Made by a program: the position numbers and the translations under genes. DNA of 10,312 nt from UM-FILTER-49-7 sp964599895. Its GTDB lineage: Bacteria; Acidobacteriota; Holophagae; Thermotomaculales; Thermotomaculaceae. The stretch is taken from the NCBI GenBank assembly GCA_964599895.1, contig CAZRHT010000077.1, positions 1 to 10,312 of the forward strand, given 5' to 3'. The notes beneath the pieces were generated by a model. It was not told where the DNA came from and searched no databases. It saw only the letters and a list, made by a program, of their open reading frames with translations. Every line of letters begins with the position of its first letter. Position 1 is the first letter of the stretch. This document shows, one piece after another, positions 1 to 6,980 of the stretch.

Positions 1-213
1 GCAGACCTTACAATTCTGGACTACGACTCCCCCACCCCGCTCACAGCAGAAAACGTGGCCGGTCACATCGCCTTCGGTATGGGGTCCAGAGATGTGAATT
101 CCGTCGTTGTAAACGGCAAATTCATTTATCGAAACCGTGAATTCCCTTTTGATATAGACAGCCTCTACGCGACAGCCCGAAATGCAGCCACAAAGCTCTG
201 GAAGAGAATGTAA
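1..213 (+). CDS. ssnA: SsnA-type amidohydrolase, C-terminal end (partial)
   Basis: The window opens inside this gene. Frame 1 is open for 70 codons and stops at TAA 211-213. What remains is the C-terminal end of a metal-dependent amidohydrolase of the chlorohydrolase/SsnA branch. The recognisable features are ADLTILDYDSPTPLTAENV followed by AGHIAFGM, then a VNSVVVNGKF strand (residues about 34-43 of the fragment) and the closing ATKLWKRM helix. In this superfamily the segment belongs to the small beta-sandwich domain that closes the barrel; the metal-binding histidines lie upstream, outside the window. The PTPLTAEN...GHxxFG wording is what I associate with SsnA rather than with the MtaD or guanine deaminase branches. 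SsnA is a putative aminohydrolase of unknown exact substrate, often found with purine/selenium-linked genes. The assignment rests on only 70 residues. Confidence 0.75.
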   Translation, partial: ADLTILDYDSPTPLTAENVAGHIAFGMGSRDVNSVVVNGKFIYRNREFPFDIDSLYATARNAATKLWKRM

Positions 214-280
214 CCATAGAAGAAATTTGCCGCGATCTTTTACAGGACCTTCCGGAAACCGTAGGGAACACCGCAAAAAT

Positions 281-298
281 CTGATATCATATCATCAG
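281..298. promoter_or_regulatory. Palindromic AT-rich site upstream of the diguanylate cyclase gene
   Basis: CTGATATCATATCATCAG contains a perfect 13-bp palindrome (TGATATCATATCA, 282-294) and outer arms CTGAT/ATCAG. It lies 24 nt before the ATG of the GGDEF gene. It also contains two TATCAT hexamers (285-290 and 290-295) that could serve as a -10 box, but no good -35 box sits 16-18 bp upstream of either. It may be an operator or a start-site-proximal element. Chance is possible in AT-rich DNA. Confidence 0.25.
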
Positions 299-321
299 AA
301 ACCATTTATGAGGGAAATTCA

Positions 322-2244
322 ATGAAAAGACTTCTTCTTTTTGTGATGATTTTATCTTTCTCGTTCTCTCCATTAACCGGAGGAGAAATTGAGGATATGG
401 AAAAATCCCTCACCACTGCTTCAGGTAAAGAAAAAGTAGAGCTCCAACTGAAATTGGCTGGGAAATATCATTTCCGCTCACCCAAACGGGTACTTGAACT
501 GGCAGAAGATGCCCACAAAGAGGCAGTCAAACACAACTGGAACAGACTCGCCGCAACCGCACTCCTTGCCATTGGAACCGGCCATTTTTACAACTCTGAC
601 CTGGAAGAATCGGAAAAGGCGTATGAGAAGGCCCTTGATGCAGGAAAAGCGCTGAACATGCCCCTGATTATCGGTGGTGCCCTCAATGGAATCGGAGCAG
701 TGGCACTGTCCAGAGGGAAAACGGACAAGGCCCTGATCTACCTGAAAAAATCTTTACCCTTCATGGAGGAGGCGGGGAATAAGAGTAAACTTGCTGCCAT
801 TTACAGCAACATATCTGTCATCTATTACAACCGGGGATCATTCAGTATTGCGCTGGACAATATATCCAAAGCACTGAAATTCTATGAAGAAACCGACAAC
901 AAACCCGGCATCTGCGTCGCATTGAATACCATCGGTAATATTCAGGTAAAGCTTTCAAAACTGGATGAAGGAATGCTCTCATTCAAAAAGGCCCTTAAAA
1001 TCAGCCGTGAAACCGGTAACCCGCAACTGGAACTCATCTCCCTTATTAACGTTGGAGATGTGGAACGAAATACTGGTCACGTTCCGCAGGCGCTGGAACT
1101 TTTCAAGGCGGCATTAAAATTGGCACGGGAACACCAGAACCGGGATTACACCGGTGTCTGCCTGAACAACATCGGCGACACATACCGCACACAGGGAAAC
1201 TACAGAGACGCGCTGAGAAATTATCTGGAAGCACTGAGAATCTTTGAAGAAATGAAAATTAGACCGAGAATTTGCGTCGCTCTTAGCAACATCGGGCAAC
1301 TCTACGCATCGCAAAATAAACTGAAAAAAGCTGAAACTTACCTGCTGAGAGCCTATCATATGGCAACAGATATTAAGGACCGGAACAGGCTTAAAGACAC
1401 AACCGAATCCCTTTACAAACTCTATGAAAAACAGAAGCGCTACAAAGAAGCACTGAAATTCAGGAATGAACTGGACAAGATTAAGAATATACTCATGTCG
1501 GCCCAGGCTTATGAAAAAATATCGGAATTACAAGCCAAGCACGAACGGGAAACAAGAGAAAAGAAAATAGAAATACTGAAGAAAGAACAGCAGATTCGGG
1601 ATGAACGAATCCGCCGCCAGAGAATAACCATCGGCCTGTCCATTCTCGCAGTCGTTCTGGTCATTATCTTGCTGATAACCCTCTATTATCGATTCAAGTT
1701 GAAAGTCAAGAGCGGCATAGCTCTGGAAAAGGCCTTTCAAAAGATGGAACAACTGGCCAGTACCGATCAGTTGACAGGATTGTACAATCGCCGCTCCCTC
1801 CTTGAGCGGATTGAAATAGAAACGGTTCGAATGGGACGCTCTTGGAAACCCTTCAGTTTCATTATGCTGGACATTGATAACTTTAAAAAAGTGAATGACG
1901 AGTTTGGCCACGAATGCGGTGATACTGTCTTGAGACTGGTTTCTCAAATTCTGACAAGCTCTTTGAGGCTTCAGGATGTTTCCGCTCGCTGGGGAGGTGA
2001 GGAGTTTCTTCTCCTTCTTCCTGACACAACAATCGACGGAGCTGCTCAGCTGGCAGAGAAAATCCGTCAAAATATTGAATCTCTTAGTGTTAGCTGCAAC
2101 GATAACTTTGTAAAATTCACCGTCTCAGCGGGTGTTTCCACCTATGACCATCCTGAACCCATAGAATCTGTCATTCGCAAAGCCGACGATGCCCTCTACC
2201 GAGCAAAAAGAGCGGGCAAAAATTGTGTTCATAAGAGTATTTGA
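322..2244 (+). CDS. Periplasmic TPR sensor - membrane - GGDEF diguanylate cyclase
   Basis: This 640-residue protein probably makes the second messenger cyclic di-GMP from two GTP in response to a periplasmic protein or peptide signal. Residues 1-20 form a signal peptide. From about residue 74 to 390 there are roughly eight TPR repeats with an exact 40-residue period (AL at 80, 120 and 200 and IY at 160, with NIG and Y/AL/AL positions). A charged coiled coil (about 395-433) leads to one transmembrane helix at 435-456. The GGDEF domain follows: DQLTGLYNRR at 482-491, metal-binding D517 in MLDIDNFKKVND, and the active site GGEEF at 558-562. The inhibitory I-site RxxD is intact as RLQD at 549-552, so product feedback is expected. 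No EAL domain is present. The start is supported by GAGGG just before the ATG. It follows the ssnA-like gene by 108 nt. Catalytic residues look complete, so I infer an active cyclase; the ligand is unknown. Confidence 0.93.
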   Translation: MKRLLLFVMILSFSFSPLTGGEIEDMEKSLTTASGKEKVELQLKLAGKYHFRSPKRVLELAEDAHKEAVKHNWNRLAATALLAIGTGHFYNSDLEESEKAYEKALDAGKALNMPLIIGGALNGIGAVALSRGKTDKALIYLKKSLPFMEEAGNKSKLAAIYSNISVIYYNRGSFSIALDNISKALKFYEETDNKPGICVALNTIGNIQVKLSKLDEGMLSFKKALKISRETGNPQLELISLINVGDVERNTGHVPQALELFKAALKLAREHQNRDYTGVCLNNIGDTYRTQGNYRDALRNYLEALRIFEEMKIRPRICVALSNIGQLYASQNKLKKAETYLLRAYHMATDIKDRNRLKDTTESLYKLYEKQKRYKEALKFRNELDKIKNILMSAQAYEKISELQAKHERETREKKIEILKKEQQIRDERIRRQRITIGLSILAVVLVIILLITLYYRFKLKVKSGIALEKAFQKMEQLASTDQLTGLYNRRSLLERIEIETVRMGRSWKPFSFIMLDIDNFKKVNDEFGHECGDTVLRLVSQILTSSLRLQDVSARWGGEEFLLLLPDTTIDGAAQLAEKIRQNIESLSVSCNDNFVKFTVSAGVSTYDHPEPIESVIRKADDALYRAKRAGKNCVHKSI

Positions 2245-2345
2245 ACCTTACCAATTCAAACTTGCCGGGTATCGAAAGCTCATTGTCCCGCGAATGCTGG
2301 CTCGGTTTCAGAAAATCATGAAACGAAGAAAGTCACTTGCATCAG

Positions 2346-2374
2346 TTGGCAGACACAAACATCCGGTGTACTAT
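2346..2374 (+). promoter_or_regulatory. Candidate sigma70 promoter for the SMP-30-like gene
   Basis: TTGGCA (2346-2351), a 17-bp spacer and TACTAT (2369-2374) match five of six and four of six consensus positions with ideal spacing. It lies in the 210-nt gap after the GGDEF gene, about 80 nt before the next ATG. I see no convincing intrinsic terminator in the gap: a CGGG/CCCG pairing at about 2266-2290 has a long loop and no T-tract. Confidence 0.4.
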
Positions 2375-2454
2375 TAAAGGGTAATTGGCGTTGCTGTCTG
2401 GCTTCTATGTTGGAACCGTACAGTCAATGAGCGTGCCCAATTGGAGGAGGAAAC

Positions 2455-3303
2455 ATGAAGAAAAGCATTCCCCTTGTTTTTTTGTTAGTTGTCGTTGTCA
2501 ACGCTGGAGGACTGAAACTGAACAAGATGTGGGAAACCGATCCAGTAATGATCACGGCAGAAAGCGTCAATTATGACGCGCGACGGGATGTACTGTATGT
2601 GTCGTGCATAAATGGGACCCCAACCGCAAAGGACGGCAACGGATTCATTGCGAGGATTAAACCTGGCGGAAAGCTCTTGAATGAAAAGTGGGTAACTGGA
2701 TTGAATGCTCCAAAAGGGGCCGCCATCGTGGGAAATTTTCTTTTTGTAACCGATATTGATCATCTGGTTAAGATTGATATTCTGAAAGGTAAGATTGTGG
2801 GACGATTCCCTGCTCCCGGATCTCAATTTCTCAATGACGCGGCTGCGGACAAAGACGGCAATGTCTACATTTCAGACTCATCTTCAGTCTCTACCATCTA
2901 CAAGTTTGATGGGAAAAAAGTCTCTGTGTGGCTCACAGACAAACGCATTCAACATCCGAATGGACTATTGAGAAGAGGAGACACATTGCTGGTCGGAAAC
3001 GGCGGGAATGGCAAAATATTTGCCGTCTCATTCAAAGACAAAACTATAAAGAGTTACGCAAGTTCCAAATATGGTGTAGATGGCTTGAAGCGTGCCCCCG
3101 GTGGGAACTTTATTGTGTCGGATTGGGCCGGCCACATCGGTCAGATAGCAAAAGACGGCACTTATCACCTACTTCTGGACACCAGCGGCGAAAAGATCAA
3201 CGCAGCGGATCTTGAAGTTATCGTAGATTGGAAAATGCTATATATTCCTACATTCTTTCACAACACGGTTGCCTGCTACATGATTCAGGAATTGAAAGAT
3301 TAG
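2455..3303 (+). CDS. Exported SMP-30/gluconolactonase-like beta-propeller protein
   Basis: This 282-residue protein has a hydrophobic N-terminus (residues 4-17, no lipobox cysteine), suggesting export to the periplasm. The rest reads as a six-bladed beta-propeller with repeated strand patterns: ESVNYDARRDVLYVS (36-50), FLNDAAADKDGNVYISDS (125-142), HPNGLL (167-172), DGLKRAPGGNFIVSDW (209-224) and NAADLEV (249-255). In SMP-30/gluconolactonase enzymes a divalent metal is held by Glu, two Asn and Asp; E36, N127, N169 and D209 or D223 are plausible counterparts, but I cannot align them securely. The substrate is unknown. Lactone hydrolysis or a non-enzymatic binding role are both possible. GGAGGAGG at 2443-2450 gives a strong ribosome site 4 nt before the ATG. 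The gene probably has its own promoter and stands alone between the cyclase and DUF2461 genes. Confidence 0.8.
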   Translation: MKKSIPLVFLLVVVVNAGGLKLNKMWETDPVMITAESVNYDARRDVLYVSCINGTPTAKDGNGFIARIKPGGKLLNEKWVTGLNAPKGAAIVGNFLFVTDIDHLVKIDILKGKIVGRFPAPGSQFLNDAAADKDGNVYISDSSSVSTIYKFDGKKVSVWLTDKRIQHPNGLLRRGDTLLVGNGGNGKIFAVSFKDKTIKSYASSKYGVDGLKRAPGGNFIVSDWAGHIGQIAKDGTYHLLLDTSGEKINAADLEVIVDWKMLYIPTFFHNTVACYMIQELKD

Positions 3304-3401
3304 GAGTGTATAGTTAATCCAACATAAGCCTTTCCGAAAAAGATAGATCCAGTTGTTGGAACTTTATACTGAAACAGATTATTCTATGAACGGAGTTTGT
3401 C

Positions 3402-4082
3402 ATGACATTTACTGGTTTTCCCGTAGAGACAATGCATTTCCTGCTTGATCTTCAGAACAACAATAGCCGTAGCTGGTTTGATGAAAACCGCTCACGATAT
3501 GAAGATTACCTGAAGGAACCGGCCATGCAGTTTATCGGGGCCATAGGCTCCGCCTTATCGGAAACACGACCGGAAATTAACGCAATACCGAAAGTGGACG
3601 GGGGACTGTTCCGACTGAATCGGGACACGCGCTTCAGTCGCGACAAAACCCCGTACAAAACCCACATCGGCATATTGCTCTGGGAAGGAAGCCGGAAAAA
3701 GCTGGAAAACTCGGGTTTCTACTTTCACCTGGAACCGGAAAGGCTGCTGCTGGGAACAGGCATCTACATGATGCCGCGAACCCTGATGAAGCCCTTCCGA
3801 GACGCAGTCGTGGCTGAAACCGGAAACGGGAAACTCTTGAAGATTGTAAAAAAGCTGGAAACCTCCGGGTACAAAGTCGGCACTGAACACTACAAACGCA
3901 TACCCACCGGATATGATCCGGAATGTCCGGCAAACCGCTTCCTCCGTTTCAACGGGTTATCAACCATTATTGAGATACCCGTACCTCCTGAAGTTCACAC
4001 TCCAGATATTATTCCGCTTTGCATGGAGCACTTCCTCGCTATGATGCCACTGCATCAATGGTTGCTCTCCGCCCTGCCCTGA
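3402..4082 (+). CDS. DUF2461 (TIGR02453) family protein
   Basis: This 226-residue protein matches the DUF2461/TIGR02453 family, which is widespread in bacteria and has no established function. Diagnostic stretches are the N-terminal NNSRSWFDENRSRYEDYL (20-37), the highly conserved RLNRDTRFSRDKTPYKTHIG (71-90) and FYFHLEPERLLLGTGIYMMP (106-125). Length fits the family (about 220-230 residues). No signal peptide or membrane helix is seen, so it is probably cytoplasmic. GGAG at 3392-3395 precedes the ATG by 6 nt. The upstream 98 nt contain a weak promoter-like pair, TTGGAA (3356-3361) and TATTCT (3380-3385) 18 bp apart. A 6-bp hairpin CGGCGC-AAG-GTGCCG (4088-4102) lies just after the stop but lacks a T-tract. 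It is the last plus-strand gene and converges on the alpha/beta hydrolase gene. Confidence 0.88.
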   Translation: MTFTGFPVETMHFLLDLQNNNSRSWFDENRSRYEDYLKEPAMQFIGAIGSALSETRPEINAIPKVDGGLFRLNRDTRFSRDKTPYKTHIGILLWEGSRKKLENSGFYFHLEPERLLLGTGIYMMPRTLMKPFRDAVVAETGNGKLLKIVKKLETSGYKVGTEHYKRIPTGYDPECPANRFLRFNGLSTIIEIPVPPEVHTPDIIPLCMEHFLAMMPLHQWLLSALP

Positions 4083-4114
4083 CTGAACGGCGCAAGGTGC
4101 CGGATGTTAGATGG

Positions 4115-4150
4115 GAGAAAAAAGCCGGGATTGTTCATCCCTGCCTTCTC
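4115..4150 (-). terminator. Intrinsic terminator of the minus-strand hydrolase genes
   Basis: Read on the minus strand, GGGAT-GAACA-ATCCC (4141 down to 4127) forms a 5-bp stem with a 5-nt loop. It extends past one mismatch by GC/GC pairs and is followed at once by six T residues (4123-4118). This lies about 40 nt beyond the stop of the alpha/beta hydrolase gene, in the 99-nt convergent gap. On the plus strand the same hairpin is followed only by CAATTTTG, so it may serve the DUF2461 gene weakly as well. Confidence 0.65.
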
Positions 4151-4181
4151 TCAATTTTGTCTGTACTCATCACTTTTCCCC

Positions 4182-4979
4182 TCAACTTGATCTGAGATAA
4201 TTCTCAATTGATGACCAGTATTCCGGGAACATATGGATGGAGTTATGGTCAGCGAATTCTACGACGGCAACCGTGCAATTCCCATTAAAGGCATGAACCA
4301 GATTCATCGAGTTTTTTCTCGGAATAATCTGATCATTTGCCGCAATTAGAACAAGTGGACTGCACTGAATTTGGTCTGAACTTGCCAGCGAATTAAATGG
4401 ATGCCGCATCAACAGCCCCACAGGAAACAAACGAAAATGGGCCTTCGCAACATCTCTCAAGCTGTCAAATGGAGTCACAAGAATTAGCTTTGAAACCGGC
4501 CTCTTGCCCGCAACAAAAGTCGCCACTCCAGTCCCGAGACTTCTTCCGAACAGCAATACATCTGCGGGACGAAGATCCATATCAATTACGATTTCATCGA
4601 ACACCTTCAACGCGTCTCCCAACAACGCTGTTTGGCCGGGATCTCCCTCACTTCGTCCATAACCCCTGTAGTTCAATAGAAGTACAGAGTAATCTGCATA
4701 CCGTTTGAAGTCTTCTATGTTCCCCGAAATATCTTCCGCGTTACCGCCGTAGTAGATGATCAGCTTCCGCTGTCCCGGATTCAGTAACCAGCCACGCAAA
4801 GCAACACCATCACAATGAAACGTTACCTCCAGTTCTTTGTATCGGATTGACTGGGGAGAATGTTCAGTTAATTTCGGGGGGAAAAAAATCATCCGGTCCT
4901 GTATGAGAAAGAGGTATAGCGCCATCAAAGCATAAGCCCCTATAATCGTCGCAAGAATGATCATGCCATACCTCTTCAT
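4182..4979 (-). CDS. Membrane-anchored alpha/beta hydrolase (ABHD13/BEM46-like)
   Basis: This is a serine hydrolase of the alpha/beta fold, 265 residues, with a single N-terminal membrane helix (about 6-26) and the catalytic domain after it. Key features are the oxyanion-hole region YYGGNAED (76-83), NYRGYGRSEG (103-112), the nucleophile elbow GRSLG with S147, the acid D216 in AANDQIIP and the base H245 in FADHNSI. The triad is complete. The layout (short anchor, FFPP after the helix, YRGYGxSxG) is that of the ABHD13/ABHD17/BEM46-like group; substrates of bacterial members are mostly unknown (esters, thioesters or lipids are possible). No clear Shine-Dalgarno sequence precedes the ATG at 4979. 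AAGAGG inside the first codons lies 6 nt before a second ATG at 4964 (Met6), which may be the true start; either keeps the anchor. It follows the PLC-like gene by 95 nt on the same strand and is the last gene before a terminator. Confidence 0.88.
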   Translation of the reverse strand: MKRYGMIILATIIGAYALMALYLFLIQDRMIFFPPKLTEHSPQSIRYKELEVTFHCDGVALRGWLLNPGQRKLIIYYGGNAEDISGNIEDFKRYADYSVLLLNYRGYGRSEGDPGQTALLGDALKVFDEIVIDMDLRPADVLLFGRSLGTGVATFVAGKRPVSKLILVTPFDSLRDVAKAHFRLFPVGLLMRHPFNSLASSDQIQCSPLVLIAANDQIIPRKNSMNLVHAFNGNCTVAVVEFADHNSIHMFPEYWSSIENYLRSS

Positions 4980-5074
4980 TCCGTCGATCCGTCACAACCC
5001 GGAAATGGGCGTTTTTCAAACACTGAGCGGATTGAAACAATTAGCATCTTTATAGCTCCCCTAAACAGCATATT

Positions 5075-6028
5075 CTACCGCTTCTCCCACTTCATATACC
5101 GACGCCAGATTCTGAAATATACCGATGCTATGGAATCAATTGCATCAGATAATACCGCTACACTGACATCCTCAAAATCTATTGACCCCAGTTTCTTCCA
5201 ATTATGTGACGTAACGTTAGTTTGATCGTATCCTTCAGGAATGAATAGATATGAAAGGAGATAGGAATTTTCACAAATTGCGTTCATGAAATCCCAGACG
5301 TTGCCGTTCTTTGGCCCAAATGAAACACTGAATTTCCTGGTGCGGAGATTGTCCTCTATCTTCTTCAGAAATGATTCTTTATAGAGCTGCTTTTTCTCCT
5401 TATTGAACAATGGATATCCCGCTGGATCATAGAAAAAGCGGTCGTTTGCTTTATCCAGCAGATAGTATTTCCGTATCTCATCATCCCATGCCTTTTCCAG
5501 TTTGCCGTGAATATTTTCCCCTTCTGAAAATCTTCTGCTGTCACAATGAAAAGGCACGTGCGCATCCGCCACATAATGGCTGAGCATAAAAAATACTGTC
5601 GCAACATGATTATCCGAAGGAACTATGGGAGATCCCTTTTCCTCACTTTCCTGCATCTTCAGGTTATCAACAACTGAATGAGCAATTGATTCGCATCGAT
5701 CCGGCAGGTTCGTATCCCGATCAATGGTATATGCCTTTTGCTTTAAAGCGGAATTCTTACAATGTTGATAAACCAGGTGAGTTGCCGGCAATTTTCGAAA
5801 CCTGCCCTTTTCGCCTTCTTCTACCGGAGTAAATTTCAATACGTGGCTGCTTGCCATATCCTTTATGATCATATCCGGATACCAGGCCCCCTGGATAACA
5901 CCATCTCTGTTGTCCTTAAACCACTTTATCAGGCTGTCCGCGTACTTTCGGTTCGCTTTTGACAATTCAGTCTCTTCAAGCCTCTTAATCGCCATGAAAG
6001 CTAACCAGGCATGCGTGTATTGTTTCAT
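5075..6028 (-). CDS. Zinc-dependent phospholipase C / S1-P1 nuclease-like protein
   Basis: This 317-residue protein carries the zinc-ligand pattern of the phospholipase C/S1-P1 nuclease superfamily: H6 in THAWLAFMA, D52 in AWYPDM, H84 in PATHLV, then HxxxDxHxPxH (H151, D155, H157, H161 in LSHYVADAHVPFH) and HxxxE (H174, E178) followed by WDDE (181-184). In known members these residues bind a three-zinc cluster that cleaves phosphodiester bonds of phospholipids or nucleic acids. Unlike those secreted enzymes there is no signal peptide; the first ligand histidine is at residue 6, and the N-terminal Trp of mature PLC/P1 is absent. It therefore probably acts in the cytoplasm, or leaves by an unseen route. 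The C-terminal half (about 200-317) has no motif I recognise. A strong site, AAGGAGAG, lies 6 nt before the ATG. The gene begins 24 nt after the MBL-fold gene, indicating co-transcription. Confidence 0.75.
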   Translation of the reverse strand: MKQYTHAWLAFMAIKRLEETELSKANRKYADSLIKWFKDNRDGVIQGAWYPDMIIKDMASSHVLKFTPVEEGEKGRFRKLPATHLVYQHCKNSALKQKAYTIDRDTNLPDRCESIAHSVVDNLKMQESEEKGSPIVPSDNHVATVFFMLSHYVADAHVPFHCDSRRFSEGENIHGKLEKAWDDEIRKYYLLDKANDRFFYDPAGYPLFNKEKKQLYKESFLKKIEDNLRTRKFSVSFGPKNGNVWDFMNAICENSYLLSYLFIPEGYDQTNVTSHNWKKLGSIDFEDVSVAVLSDAIDSIASVYFRIWRRYMKWEKR

Positions 6029-6052
6029 TCTATTCTCTCCTTCCCTGTTCCT

Positions 6053-6868
6053 TTAATTCCGATACTCCATTCCGGCTTCAAAGTTTATTGTTTCTCCGTC
6101 ACCCGGGATAAAGACTTTTGACAGCAAGTCGTTCTTTTCCAGTTCCTGCTTCAATTCCAGCCGGGTTGTTGGGCAATGGTTGAGTGCTTCAAGGTGATTT
6201 GCAATGACCTTACCCGGAGCATTTCTCACAAAGGTGACCAATTCCTCCATCGGCATGAGAATTGGTTTGCCCACATCCAGACTGGCACTGCCGGATGCCA
6301 TTACAGCAATATCCGGTCGCAATTCTTTCAGAACCTGATCCACATCCTTGGTATAAACCGTATCTCCGCTGACATAGATAGACGGCTCACCGGGAAGTTG
6401 GAGATAGAAACCCACACCATTCGCCATTAGATTGTGGATCCAGCTATGACCGTGCAATGCTGGAATAGCGGTAATTCTGCCTCCAAGCAGTTCTGTTGCC
6501 TGCCAATATTTCAGACCTGCAGTGATGTTCAATCCTCGCTTTCGCAGGTTTCGTGCATCCCGTTCACCCGTCACCACCGGAATATTCCCTTTTTTGAGAA
6601 ACAATTCTCCCGCATCATCAAGATGATCTGAATGCTGCAAAGCCTTGATTCCCAATTTCTGGCTGTGGGTGATTAGACAGTACGTAACTTTATCCAGAAC
6701 GTTCGTGGCATTTTCAGGTAGTGACACAATTGGATTCTTCTGAGATTTGTGCCGAAAACGAGCGAACGGAGGCAGTTCGCCCTTTCCACTTAGCATTGGA
6801 TCAATCAAAATATGATTTGCACTTGACTCAATGACAAAAGTTGCGTTTCTTAAATGGTGTACTTTCAT
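6053..6868 (-). CDS. Metallo-beta-lactamase-fold hydrolase (UlaG/NAPE-PLD-like branch)
   Basis: This 271-residue protein is a cytoplasmic metal-dependent hydrolase of the MBL superfamily with no signal peptide. Seen in order: the early strand with LIDPML (21-26), T67-H68, HSDH (H79, D81, H82) in place of the usual contiguous HxHxDH, H139/H141 in PALHGHSW, D169 in YVSGDTVY, and H225 in ANHLEALNHC. These supply the ligands for a two-metal centre. The general plan (short N-terminus, IDPML, HGHSW, SGDT) resembles the UlaG/NAPE-PLD type of Lactamase_B_2/3 proteins, whose members cut lactones, phosphodiesters or phospholipids. Ten residues (SQKLGIKALQ) separate the first two motif histidines, which is unusual. 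GGGAG, 7 nt before the ATG, supports the start. It is the first gene of a probable three-gene unit with the PLC-like and alpha/beta hydrolase genes, behind a good promoter. Substrate unknown. Confidence 0.85.
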   Translation of the reverse strand: MKVHHLRNATFVIESSANHILIDPMLSGKGELPPFARFRHKSQKNPIVSLPENATNVLDKVTYCLITHSQKLGIKALQHSDHLDDAGELFLKKGNIPVVTGERDARNLRKRGLNITAGLKYWQATELLGGRITAIPALHGHSWIHNLMANGVGFYLQLPGEPSIYVSGDTVYTKDVDQVLKELRPDIAVMASGSASLDVGKPILMPMEELVTFVRNAPGKVIANHLEALNHCPTTRLELKQELEKNDLLSKVFIPGDGETINFEAGMEYRN

Positions 6869-6929
6869 CCTGAATCTCCCGGGCTGAACTGCTCCCGTCG
6901 ATTCTCCGTGGCTTTCACAGTCAGCTTTC

Positions 6930-6968
6930 TGTCGTCATAAATTTCTTCTAAATATTACGCTGACGACA
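6930..6968. repeat. Inverted repeat flanking the -10 box (probable operator)
   Basis: TGTCGTCA (6930-6937) and TGACGACA (6961-6968) are perfect 8-bp reverse complements 23 bp apart. A second, overlapping pair is GTCAGC (6920-6925) with GCTGAC (6959-6964). On the minus strand one arm falls between the -35 and -10 boxes of the MBL-gene promoter and the other just downstream of the expected transcription start. No T-tract follows, so a terminator is unlikely. I infer a repressor operator or a leader-RNA hairpin. Confidence 0.45.
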
Positions 6969-6980
6969 AATCAAAGTCAA
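6952..6980 (-). promoter_or_regulatory. Sigma70-type promoter of the three-hydrolase unit
   Basis: On the minus strand TTGACT (6980-6975), a 17-bp spacer and TAATAT (6957-6952) form a near-consensus promoter. The -35 box overlaps the stop codon of the upstream NTF2-like lipoprotein gene (6979-6977). Transcription would start near 6945 and leave a leader of about 77 nt before the ATG of the MBL gene. The inverted repeat described separately straddles the -10 box. Confidence 0.6.

Noticed and set aside
1528..2070. 180-codon open frame on the minus strand opposite the GGDEF region
   Set aside because: Composition is Phe/Gln/Cys-rich with no domain pattern, there is no ribosome site, and it lies wholly opposite a gene with clear catalytic motifs.
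2189..2377. 62-codon plus-strand frame overlapping the end of the cyclase gene
   Set aside because: Starts inside the GGDEF coding region, has no ribosome site and no recognisable protein pattern; its tail crosses the promoter of the next gene.
4088..4102. Hairpin CGGCGC-AAG-GTGCCG as terminator of the DUF2461 gene
   Set aside because: A 6-bp stem with one G-T pair is present but no T-tract follows; only the next hairpin has one, and that is on the minus strand.
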